Virus record (IMG/VR): IMGVR_UViG_3300020109_000077
Location: 1 to 33,348 of that record
DNA: 33,348 nt
Source: a virus
Reading direction: 5' to 3' (one strand)
Each line of letters begins with the position of its first letter. Position 1 is the stretch's first letter. The notes beneath the pieces are model-generated. The model was not told the DNA's origin. It saw only the letters and a program-made list of their open reading frames with translations, and ran no database searches. Of this stretch, positions 18,173 through 25,032 are shown in pieces. A program made the position numbers and the translations under genes.

Positions 18173-20089
18173 TCACGGGCCGAAGGCAACGGCTTGGCCA
18201 AACAGGCGGGCCTGGACTCGCCACCAGCGGGCGTCTTCTTGCATTTGGCGCAGCATGGCCTGGGTGTTGCGGGCGGTCTGCCGTTGGGGGTCGGCCAGCG
18301 GGCCGCCGAACTGCATGGCTGCGGCGGCCCAGCCGCTGAACGTGCCCCCGATGCGGTCCGCGCCGCCTCCGAGGGCGCCCAGCAGGCCGCGCTTAGGTAA
18401 CTCGGGGACCTGGCCCTGACGCAGCGCACGGGCCTGGTCGACTAGGGCGACCAGTTCGGCCCGCGTCCGAGCCTGCTGCGCCTGGGCGGCCGGCAGGCCG
18501 GCCCCGGCGGCTGCGGCTTTCCACGCAGCTTGCTTCCGCTGGCCCCAAGCCTGGATGGCGGCGAGCTGCTGCTGCTGGGCGGCAAGCGCCCCGGCCATCT
18601 TCGTGCCGGCGGCGGCCCAGACAACAGGGGCCGCCCGGCCGACCGGCGCCGGCCGGATGGCTGCGGGCAGCGAGGCGAAAATGCTGTTGAGCAGGTTGTT
18701 GAACCCGATCTCCACTTCGGCCATGAGTTGGTAGAGGGTGATCTTCAGCGCGCCTACGGCCTTTGGCCAGAGCGAGCCCATAGCGACTGCGATGTCCACA
18801 ATCGTGTCGATAGCAAACCCTTTGACGTTCTCCCAGGCCATGTACCCGGCGACCTTCAGCGTGTCCCAGACGTACTGAAAGCCTTTGGCGAGAATCTTGG
18901 CAGCCAGCATCACGTCGCCGCCCGCCAGCGCATCGACGATGCCGCCGGCCGCGTAGCCCAGCCATCGGGCGAGGCTCGTGAAAACCCGGCGCAAGAAGGT
19001 CCAGGTGTTTGCCAGCACGCTGCGCAAATTGAGAAGGGCGCCCGCGACAATAGCCAATATGCCGACCACGAGGCCGAGGGGCGAAGTGATGGCCGTCACG
19101 AGCATTCCGCCGAGGGCGAAGAATCCGCTTACAAGGGCCGCGATGATCGGCCCGCCGATGCGCGTTAGCAGCAGGGCCAGCGGGCGGAGGAATTGCAGGG
19201 CCTTGCCAAACACGGCCAGCGACGCGCCCAGGGCGACCAGGGCGCTATTGACCCCGAAAATCTGGCGCACCAAACGCTCGTTGTTCTCGATCCACTCCCG
19301 CAGACCCTTCATGGCCAGGATCGCCTTGTCGGTGTAGACCTCGGTGACCGGGGCCAGCGCGCCGCCGATGGCCCGGGCCGCGCTGGTCGAGACCATGGCG
19401 AGAACGTGGAACTTGTCGTTGAGCCGCCCTGCCGCGGCCGCGGCCTGGGCGTTGACGATGAGGCCCAGGTCTTTGGCGTTCTGCATGAAGCCGCGCAGGG
19501 CCTTGGCCCCGCCCTGGATCATGGGCAGCAGCTTTGTGCCGCTTCTGCCGAAGACGGACATAGCGACCGCGGCCCGGTCGGTAGGGTTTGGGATCTTGTC
19601 GATGGCGTCGGCAATCGCCAGGAACTGCTCGTCCATGCTGAGGTTGGCGAGGCCGCGCATGTCCAGCCCGAGCTGGCGCAGCAACTCTCGCGGGCCCTTG
19701 GAGCCGTGGGCAGCTTCAGAGAGCATCTTGGCCATGCGGCGCAGGCCGACCTCCAGGTCTTCGCCGGTCGCCCCGGACTGCTCAGCGGCGAATCGCAGGC
19801 CGCCGAACGCCTCGACCGCCATGCCCGCGCGCGCGGCCGCTTCATCGAGGGCCTCGCCGTAGGCGGCCCACATTTTCACGGCCAAGCCCATGCCGGCCAC
19901 GATCCCGGCCGGCGAGGCGAATCGCTCAAGGATCGCCATCATAGGGCCGGGCAGGGCGCCGCCGAACGCGCGCATCCCGAAGCCCTGGATCGCGGCGCCG
20001 GTCCGGGCCAGGGCGCTGAGGAACTTGCTGTTCTTGAGATACAGCTCAACGTGGGCACGGCCGGCCGCGATGTCAGCTCGGGTTGCCAT
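18173..20089 (-). CDS. Tail tape measure protein
   Basis: A 638-residue protein; I prefer ATG 20089 over the TTG two codons earlier. It begins MATRADIAAGRAHVELYLKN and has the family's pattern: helical N-terminal tape region with SGATGEDLEVGLRRMAKMLS and FGRSGTKLLPMIQGGAKALR, the classic tape measure signature 'FG.SG..LLP', then a hydrophobic segment (IIAALVSGFFALGGMLVTAI, LGLVVGILAIVAGALLNLRS) that may enter the membrane during DNA ejection, and a Gln/Ala-rich C-terminus. Tape measure proteins set tail length at roughly 0.15 nm per residue, which would give a tail near 95 nm, and drive DNA ejection. It overlaps the end of the chaperone frameshift product by 17 nt. Confidence 0.85.
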   Translation of the reverse strand: MATRADIAAGRAHVELYLKNSKFLSALARTGAAIQGFGMRAFGGALPGPMMAILERFASPAGIVAGMGLAVKMWAAYGEALDEAAARAGMAVEAFGGLRFAAEQSGATGEDLEVGLRRMAKMLSEAAHGSKGPRELLRQLGLDMRGLANLSMDEQFLAIADAIDKIPNPTDRAAVAMSVFGRSGTKLLPMIQGGAKALRGFMQNAKDLGLIVNAQAAAAAGRLNDKFHVLAMVSTSAARAIGGALAPVTEVYTDKAILAMKGLREWIENNERLVRQIFGVNSALVALGASLAVFGKALQFLRPLALLLTRIGGPIIAALVSGFFALGGMLVTAITSPLGLVVGILAIVAGALLNLRSVLANTWTFLRRVFTSLARWLGYAAGGIVDALAGGDVMLAAKILAKGFQYVWDTLKVAGYMAWENVKGFAIDTIVDIAVAMGSLWPKAVGALKITLYQLMAEVEIGFNNLLNSIFASLPAAIRPAPVGRAAPVVWAAAGTKMAGALAAQQQQLAAIQAWGQRKQAAWKAAAAGAGLPAAQAQQARTRAELVALVDQARALRQGQVPELPKRGLLGALGGGADRIGGTFSGWAAAAMQFGGPLADPQRQTARNTQAMLRQMQEDARWWRVQARLFGQAVAFGP

Positions 20090-20273
20090 CGGCAAGGGCC
20101 TTCAGGACGTTTGGATCGTAGGGCACCGGTTCGCGCTTCTGGGGCAGTTCGCCGGTCAACGCCAGGCACAACATGGCGAGGAAGTCCTCGCGCTTGCCGC
20201 GCACCATCAGGACGAGTTGGCGGGCGGTGAACGGCCGGGGGTCGAGCCCAAGGACGCCACCGCACTCCCAAAG
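20073..20273 (-). CDS. -1 frame extension of the tail assembly chaperone (gpGT-like T domain)
   Basis: In the frame shifted by -1 relative to gene 20207-20743, the DNA encodes SLLWECGGVLGLDPRPFTAR, then QLVLMVRGKREDFLAMLCLA, ending PYDPNVLKALADGNPS. The 'LWE.....G.DPRP.T.REL..M..G' pattern is what I know from the T part of tail chaperones or the short ORF after them. There is no start codon and RBS in this frame at the right place, so a ribosomal frameshift that fuses it to the upstream chaperone is likely, as in lambda G/GT. No ideal X-XXY-YYZ heptamer is present; CTTTGGG (20273-20267) sits exactly where the similarity begins. Confidence 0.55.
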   Translation of the reverse strand, partial: LWECGGVLGLDPRPFTARQLVLMVRGKREDFLAMLCLALTGELPQKREPVPYDPNVLKALADGNPS

Positions 20274-20743
20274 GAGCGACTCAACTCCTCGGCCATCGCC
20301 CGCTCCACCTCGGCGTCGATCGCCGGGTCGTTCGCTTTTTCGCGGTACATCGCGATCGCCTTCGTCCTGAACGTCTCCGCCTTCTCCAGCAGCGTCGTCA
20401 GGGCCGGCTGCCGGAGCTTCTGGAAAAAATCCAGCCAGTCGGCCAAAAAACAGTCTTGGGCGGCTGTGAAGCATTCGGCGAGGATCAGGTCGGCGAAGGC
20501 TTCGGGGGCAACGCCGCGGCGCTCCATCTCGCTGGCCAGCAAGTAACAGAGCAGCTCCCAGAAGGCAACCGGGTCGTACTGGATGGCGTGAAGCAACGGC
20601 AGCTTGTCGTCGCCGGCAAACGGCCCAGCCGGGTCCAGCAGGTTGAAGCGGCCGCCCGATTCGCGCTTGATCTTCAGAAACAACCCGAAGGTGAAGTCGG
20701 GCAACTTCCATTCCGTGCCGTCGGCGTCCCGAAACGCGCTCAT
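20207..20743 (-). CDS. Tail assembly chaperone (gpG-like)
   Basis: A 178-residue protein from ATG 20743, ATGA-coupled to the upstream gene, with GGAGGACAGC upstream. It starts MSAFRDADGTEWKLPDFTFG followed by a helix, the usual start of siphovirus tail chaperones, where a short beta hairpin about a virion-linked 'D..G.EW.L' element precedes helices (LHAIQYDPVAFWELLCYLLA, PEAFADLILAECFTAAQDCF). It lies one gene downstream of a structural protein and just before the tape measure, the invariant place for gpG. The frame ends after SRSFGSAVASLGSTPGRSP; a -1 shift near 20270 continues into the T domain. Confidence 0.65.
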   Translation of the reverse strand: MSAFRDADGTEWKLPDFTFGLFLKIKRESGGRFNLLDPAGPFAGDDKLPLLHAIQYDPVAFWELLCYLLASEMERRGVAPEAFADLILAECFTAAQDCFLADWLDFFQKLRQPALTTLLEKAETFRTKAIAMYREKANDPAIDAEVERAMAEELSRSFGSAVASLGSTPGRSPPANSS

Positions 20744-21360
20744 GGTGTGCTGTCCTCCAGGCTTAGGATCTTCAGCGTGGCGGCGGCAGTCGTGTCGTTG
20801 TGACTCGCCTTGGTGGAGACAATCGGGTTGCCAGTGAACACGTTGGTATCGCCGCCGTCGATGTCCCAGACTTCGGGCTTGTTGGCCGCCAGGTCGATTT
20901 CTTCGATCGTCACGGGCGCGCTGTCCACCATGTCCACGTGGCCCAGGCCGATCGCGTCGGCGTCTTCATAGTGCAGCTCGACGCCGAGAATCTTCACGGC
21001 ATCGCCGTCGATCTGGGTGTTGACGGCGACCTGGCGGCAGACGATGCACGAGGCGCCGTTGGCCGGGAAGTCGTCGCCGGCGCCGCCGTTGAGCGACAGG
21101 GCGTTGCCGGCGATTGTGCCGGGCACGCTGTAGCGGAGGCCGCCCGACCAGTACACGTCGAAGTTGCCGTTGGCGTAGCCGTGGCCCGCGGGCAGGTTGC
21201 ACGCGGCGATGCTGGCGCTGGTCTTCACCCAATCGGTCGCCGTTTTGGCCGCTGGCAGCGCGATCTCATAGTAATTGGGATGATCCGCGCTGCGAGTCGC
21301 GTGGCGGTGCAGCGCGAACGAACCGCAGCTCAGACTTACGGCGTAGTTGACGGCGGGCAT
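20740..21360 (-). CDS. Beta-rich virion structural protein, unassigned
   Basis: A 206-residue protein from ATG 21360, four bases after the stop of the previous gene. It contains VSLSCGSFALHRHATRSADH, LNGGAGDDFPANGASC, then ILGVELHYEDADAIGLGHVD and EEIDLAANKPEVWDIDGGDT, mostly predicted strands with two Cys. It lies between a small decoration-like protein and the chaperone, where siphoviruses sometimes carry a second tail-tube or tube-decorating protein. I do not recognise the family; role inferred from position. Confidence 0.45.
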   Translation of the reverse strand: MPAVNYAVSLSCGSFALHRHATRSADHPNYYEIALPAAKTATDWVKTSASIAACNLPAGHGYANGNFDVYWSGGLRYSVPGTIAGNALSLNGGAGDDFPANGASCIVCRQVAVNTQIDGDAVKILGVELHYEDADAIGLGHVDMVDSAPVTIEEIDLAANKPEVWDIDGGDTNVFTGNPIVSTKASHNDTTAAATLKILSLEDSTP

Positions 21361-21364
21361 GTTA

Positions 21365-21772
21365 TCAAGCAATCTGGGCGCTGGTGGTGGTCAAGAGCAG
21401 TTGCACCAGCGACGTGGAAATGCCCACGCCGATCACGGTGATAAAATTGGTGGCGACCAGGTCGGCGGCCGGGGCGATCTTGCCCGCGGCGGCGGAGAGC
21501 ACGTAAAAGGTGCCCGCGGCCACGGTCGCGCCGAGGTTGATCTGGCCGGCCCGCTGCACGAGGATCGGCTGGTTGACCGCCCCGCCGTTCAGCGCAATGC
21601 CGTACACGTCGTCGTCGGTGGCAGCGTCGCACTGGGCGAGGTACACCTTGCCGTCAGCGGCCTTGACGTAGACCGGCGCGCCGGCGGTGATCGTCTCGCC
21701 GGCCGTCTTGGTCATGGTTTCCGCGCCGGTTCCGCTGACCACGCTGGTTGCTGTTTGGGTGAGGTCTGCCAT
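21365..21772 (-). CDS. Decoration/head-fibre-like beta protein
   Basis: A 135-residue protein from ATG 21772. TMTKTAGETITAGAPVYVKA, DGKVYLAQCDAATDDDVYGI, ALNGGAVNQPILVQRAGQIN and GKIAPAADLVATNFITVIGV follow the beta-strand layout of DUF2190/capsid-cement and similar small virion proteins ('AGETI.AG..VY......K...A......YGIAL......V.....G'). It is located among tail genes, so it may decorate the tail or be a displaced head protein. Its leader is a heptamer repeat array rather than a normal RBS. Confidence 0.55.
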   Translation of the reverse strand: MADLTQTATSVVSGTGAETMTKTAGETITAGAPVYVKAADGKVYLAQCDAATDDDVYGIALNGGAVNQPILVQRAGQINLGATVAAGTFYVLSAAAGKIAPAADLVATNFITVIGVGISTSLVQLLLTTTSAQIA

Positions 21773-21780
21773 GATGGACT

Positions 21781-21810
21781 CAGGGTTCAGGGTTCAGGGT
21801 TCAGGGTTCA
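21781..21810 (-). repeat. Heptamer array (AACCCTG x4) between tail tube and decoration genes
   Basis: Plus strand CAGGGTT repeated four times exactly (21781-21808) plus CA; on the minus strand it starts at the tail-tube stop codon and ends seven bases before the ATG of gene 21365-21772. Period is seven bases as in the arrays at 3616-3649 and 4077-4118, though the unit differs. Confidence 0.8.
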
Positions 21811-22230
21811 CACGTAAAGCTGTGGATCGCGGTCCTCGGCGGTGGGCGTGGCGGTGAACTGCCAGGTCTGCTCCGCGCCGTGGGGCTCGCCCTTTTTGCA
21901 GTCCAGGATGCAGTCGCCGTCAAAGCCCTTGGCCGAGGCGTAGTCTTTGGTGCGGATTGCCACGGCGGCGCCGGTGAAGGCCGCGGCCTTGAGGGCCTCC
22001 AGACTCGTATCGCTGGTCTTTTCGAGCATCGTGAACTCGATGGTGACCCCAAGCTCGGTCACGCGCTGGCTGGTGATCGGCGGTGTGGAGCCGCTGCCGC
22101 GCGTGGTGGTGTCGCCCTTCTTGGGGTCAAGGTTGTAGTTCACGTCGCGCACGTTGGTGAGCTTGGTGCTTGCCGTGGCGCCTTTTGCGCCGTAGTAGAT
22201 TTCGCCCTCAAACGCCATTTTCGTGGCCAT
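21808..22230 (-). CDS. Major tail tube protein
   Basis: A 140-residue protein from ATG 22230 with AAGGAGAATCCT upstream. It starts MATKMAFEGEIYYGAKGATA and continues VRDVNYNLDPKKGDTTTRGS, VTELGVTIEFTMLEKTSDTS, AVAIRTKDYASAKGFDGDCI and WQFTATPTAEDRDPQLYV. This N-terminal beta hairpin, the 'VRDV......KGDT..RG...........T...E.T' core, and the helix plus C-terminal strand pattern are typical of siphovirus tail tube proteins. It follows the tail-completion genes and precedes the chaperone and tape measure, as expected. Forms the helical tube through which DNA passes. Confidence 0.75.
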   Translation of the reverse strand: MATKMAFEGEIYYGAKGATASTKLTNVRDVNYNLDPKKGDTTTRGSGSTPPITSQRVTELGVTIEFTMLEKTSDTSLEALKAAAFTGAAVAIRTKDYASAKGFDGDCILDCKKGEPHGAEQTWQFTATPTAEDRDPQLYV

Positions 22231-22257
22231 AGGATTCTCCTTGTTGGTCGGTTGGTT

Positions 22258-22647
22258 TCATGCGCCGATGGAGCCTCGCCAGCTTGCTTGGAACTGGCCA
22301 GCCATGGCCAAAAGCGCGGGAAACATGAAGGGCCGCTCGTCGTATTGCCGGCCGCGGAACTCGCCGCCGTGCTCGTGCGCCCCGCCCACGCCGCCCGAGA
22401 GGCTGAAGGCCGGGCCGATGACCGCGCCGTAGGCGTCGGCCCAAAACACGATCGCCTTGGGGAGGCGTCGCGTGTGGGTGTGCGGCGGCTCGCCCGGGGG
22501 CGAGGCGCCCTTGCGCTTGCGCATCAGCGACATGGCCCTCTTGCGGATGACCGAGGCGGCGTGGCGGAAGTTCTCAAAGCCAGCCTTCTCGGCGGCGTCG
22601 CGCACCTGGCGGGAGCGGTCTTCGTAGCTGATTTCGACGCCGATCAT
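22258..22647 (-). CDS. HK97-gp10-like head-tail/tail completion protein
   Basis: A 129-residue protein from ATG 22647, ATGA-coupled to the upstream gene. FRHAASVIRKRAMSLMRKRK gives a basic helix, SPPGEPPHTHTRRLPKAIVF matches the 'PG.PP.....L..SI.F' part of the HK97 gp10 / tail-completion family, and DERPFMFPALLAMAGQFQAS matches its 'RPFM.PAL' C-terminal element. It should act where the tail joins the neck. Confidence 0.65.
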   Translation of the reverse strand: MIGVEISYEDRSRQVRDAAEKAGFENFRHAASVIRKRAMSLMRKRKGASPPGEPPHTHTRRLPKAIVFWADAYGAVIGPAFSLSGGVGGAHEHGGEFRGRQYDERPFMFPALLAMAGQFQASWRGSIGA

Positions 22648-23114
22648 GCCATTTCCCCATGCACCGCGTACTCCAGCTCGATCACGGCCACAAACAGGTC
22701 GGCCTGCCGGAGGCGCGTCGGCAAGTAAGGCATCAGGCCGCCCTCGGGCAACTCGACGAACTTTGCGTCCGGGTATCCGGCCAAGGCCGGCTCGCGGCTA
22801 GCCAGGTATTCGAGGATCGCCCCGGCCAGTTTGGCCAGGCCGTCGCACAACGCGGTGTCGCCCTGCGACACCGCCTTGCGCACGCAAATGTCGATCGGCA
22901 CATCCACTCGCCAGCCGCCCACGGTGATCCTCTCGACGCGCGGGCGGCCGTAGAGAACGTGAACTTGGAGGGCGTCAGCCGATTCTCGCCAGAGTTCCGT
23001 GTCGTAGCTCCGCGCCGGCGTAAACGTCTCGGTAAACGCATCACGGGCCACGGCAAGCTGTAGCTCGTCGACCACGGCGTCGGCAACGGCGATGGCGATC
23101 GCGGCGGGGTTCAA
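22644..23114 (-). CDS. Tail terminator-like protein
   Basis: A 156-residue protein. The start is TTG at 23114, overlapping the previous stop as TTGA; no better start lies nearby. ARDAFTETFTPARSYDTELW, ALQVHVLYGRPRVERITVGG, RVDVPIDICVRKAVSQGDTA and LCDGLAKLAGAILEYLASRE give the strand-helix pattern of tail terminators (lambda gpU/minor tail type), in which a central sheet and a long helix cap the tail tube. The position between a stopper-like and a gp10-like gene supports this. Confidence 0.6.
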   Translation of the reverse strand: MNPAAIAIAVADAVVDELQLAVARDAFTETFTPARSYDTELWRESADALQVHVLYGRPRVERITVGGWRVDVPIDICVRKAVSQGDTALCDGLAKLAGAILEYLASREPALAGYPDAKFVELPEGGLMPYLPTRLRQADLFVAVIELEYAVHGEMA

Positions 23115-23485
23115 CGGGCAAGCTCCAGCTTGGTGTGGATGCGGTAGCGGCTCCGGGCGGCATCGACCTCGAACACCCGGCCATCGGACAGGGGCAACAC
23201 CAGATAGGTGTCAACCTGGGCGCCGCGGTCCCATTCGATCTTGTCGCCACGGGCCGGCGTGATCGGCACGTCGTCCACCATCAGCTCGGCAACGGCGACC
23301 AGAAAATCGGTAAAGATTTCCGTTTCAATGAAGCTGCGTTCGTTGGCCACTTGGTGCTCCGTGCGCCCGACTGTGGCGGAGAGCGAAATCGCCGTGGCCC
23401 CGCGCCAGTAGACGACGGACTGCGAGACGTGCTCGGCCAGCACGTCGCTGAGCCAGGCGGCGGCAGTGGCCAAGAGGTCGCTCAT
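23111..23485 (-). CDS. Head-tail connector/stopper-like protein
   Basis: A 124-residue protein, ATG 23485, one base after the upstream stop. SDLLATAAAWLSDVLAEHVS leads into a beta domain VVYWRGATAISLSATVGRTE, then TDFLVAVAELMVDDVPITPA and YRIHTKLELAR. The pattern 'R.G.....L.AT.G.T......G......DFL....L........P..GD.I' matches the head-closure or head-tail joining proteins seen between capsid and tail genes in siphoviruses. Assignment from gene order plus pattern. Confidence 0.6.
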   Translation of the reverse strand: MSDLLATAAAWLSDVLAEHVSQSVVYWRGATAISLSATVGRTEHQVANERSFIETEIFTDFLVAVAELMVDDVPITPARGDKIEWDRGAQVDTYLVLPLSDGRVFEVDAARSRYRIHTKLELAR

Positions 23486-23486
23486 C

Positions 23487-24209
23487 TCACGCTTCTTCAG
23501 CCCACACGCCCCGCTGGGCGAGGATCATCCAGGTGTGCGCGGCGCCGTAGCCTAGCTGGACGTAGTCGCCTTTCCGGCTGGTCGCGGCGGCCAGTATGCG
23601 GCCTTTGCCGGCGGTCCCCGCGATGTTCGGTCCCGCGACCTTGTCGGCCGTCTCGTCCTGATTGGTTTTGACGTGAACGCGCTGGCCGGTCGTCCCGCAG
23701 CGGATCACGTATTCCAGGCCGGCGGCGGCCTCGGGGAGCATGATGCCGTTGGCGGCGTCGCCGACCGTGCAATTCATGCACTTGCCGCAATCCTGGATGT
23801 CCAGGGTCTTGTCGCCCCCGGAGACGTCCACGTCCTCCCAGAGCAGGTCGGCCGCGTACTCGGGCAGTTCGTCGGGCGCCAACTGGGCGTCAACCCACGC
23901 CTGATTGGTTCCTGCGGCCGCCACGCACTGGCCAAAGTACACGCAGCCCGAGCCGCCGGTCCGCACCGCCAACTCGTTGACGAGATCCCAAAACACGGCA
24001 TCGCCAACGGCGAACACCGGCCCGTCCGTGCCGTCTTTCGTCAGCCGGAACACGCCCTCCGTGTCCAGCGCGCCGACGGCCGAAGCCGCAATGGCCCGCT
24101 CGGCGACGCCCAGCAGGTTGCCGAGGTCCACGATAGCGCCGGTGGCTATGATCGCGCTCGGCGTGTATTTGATCTTCCGGCCTTCGCCGGTCACTCGTGT
24201 TGCGTTCAT
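23487..24209 (-). CDS. Capsid cement/decoration protein, DUF2190 family, copy 2
   Basis: A 240-residue protein from ATG 24209. The first 65 residues (MNATRVTGEGRKIKYTPSAI, VDLGNLLGVAERAIAASAVG, LDTEGVFRLTKD) are the DUF2190 head with the typical 'ATGAIVDLG.LLGVA...IA....GAL...GVF.L' pattern. The second half adds a Cys-containing domain (TLDIQDCGKCMNCTVGDAAN, RCGTTGQRVHVKTNQ, LAAATSRKGDYVQLGYGAAH) absent from minimal members. It is a tandem duplicate of 24258-24971, nearly identical at DNA level over the first 150 nt and diverged further in. Such proteins stabilise the capsid lattice or project from it. Confidence 0.75.
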   Translation of the reverse strand: MNATRVTGEGRKIKYTPSAIIATGAIVDLGNLLGVAERAIAASAVGALDTEGVFRLTKDGTDGPVFAVGDAVFWDLVNELAVRTGGSGCVYFGQCVAAAGTNQAWVDAQLAPDELPEYAADLLWEDVDVSGGDKTLDIQDCGKCMNCTVGDAANGIMLPEAAAGLEYVIRCGTTGQRVHVKTNQDETADKVAGPNIAGTAGKGRILAAATSRKGDYVQLGYGAAHTWMILAQRGVWAEEA

Positions 24210-24257
24210 GGATTGGCTCCAGGATGAAGGGCGCAAGCGGCCCGGCTGCCGAGGGAG

Positions 24258-24971
24258 TTACGCTTCCGCCGCCCAGATGCCGCGCTTGGCCCGGATCAGA
24301 TAGCCGTCGGCCGATCCGTATTGCAAGAACATGTAGTCGCCCATCTTGCTGGTGGCGGCGGCAAGGATCTGGTCCTTGTTGTCCACCCCGGCAATGTCCG
24401 GCCCCATGATCTTGTCTGCCGCATTGGGGCTGATGGCCACGCGCTGGCCGGTGGCCCCACAACGGACGAGAAACGAGAACCCGGCGGCGACTGCGGGCAG
24501 CGTGACGACGTTGGTGGCGTGGCCCACCGTCACGTTCATGCACTTGCCGCAATCCTCAATGTCGAGCGTCTTGGAGCCGCCGGCGAGCGTCACGTCCTCC
24601 CAGAGCAGGTCGGCCATCCAGCCGGGCAGGCTCTGCGGGGCCAGGCGCACACGCACGAGTGCCACGCTGGCCCCGGCCGCCACGGTGCAGGGGCCGAAGT
24701 AGACGCAGCCGCTTCCGCCAGTGCGGACCGCCAGCGAATTGGCGGTATCCCAGAACACGGCGTCGCCGATGGCGAACACCGGCCCGGCCGCGCCGCTCTT
24801 GGTGAGGTCGAACACGCCCTCCGTATCCAGCGCGCCGACGGCTGAAGCCGCGATGGCCCGCTCGGCGACGCCCAGCAGGTTGCCCAGGTCCACGATCGCG
24901 CCGGTGGCCACGATCGCGCTCGGCGTGTATTTGATCTTCCGGCCTTCGCCGGTCACTCGTGTTGCGTTCAT
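24258..24971 (-). CDS. Capsid cement/decoration protein, DUF2190 family, copy 1
   Basis: A 237-residue protein from ATG 24971, directly downstream of the major capsid gene. Same two-part layout as copy 2: DUF2190 N-terminal portion and a Cys-containing C-terminal domain (TLDIEDCGKCMNVTVGHATN, RCGATGQRVAISPNAADKIM, LAAATSKMGDYMFLQYGSAD). Comparison by eye of 24822-24971 with 24060-24209 shows about seven differences, all near the inner end, with the outermost 58 bases identical. Two paralogues allow two different outer surfaces on one capsid anchor, or host-specific variants. Confidence 0.75.
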   Translation of the reverse strand: MNATRVTGEGRKIKYTPSAIVATGAIVDLGNLLGVAERAIAASAVGALDTEGVFDLTKSGAAGPVFAIGDAVFWDTANSLAVRTGGSGCVYFGPCTVAAGASVALVRVRLAPQSLPGWMADLLWEDVTLAGGSKTLDIEDCGKCMNVTVGHATNVVTLPAVAAGFSFLVRCGATGQRVAISPNAADKIMGPDIAGVDNKDQILAAATSKMGDYMFLQYGSADGYLIRAKRGIWAAEA

Positions 24972-24993
24972 CTTTCACGCTCCGTTAGCGGTT

Positions 24994-25028
24994 TCGGTTT
25001 GTCAGGCGGTTGTCGGTTTGTCAGGCGG
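24994..25028. repeat. Two 16-bp direct repeats between capsid and decoration genes
   Basis: TCGGTTTGTCAGGCGG occurs at 24994-25009 and 25013-25028 (19-bp period), just downstream of the capsid stop codon. Probably a small local duplication; no hairpin of note. Confidence 0.6.
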
Positions 25029-25032
25029 ACGA

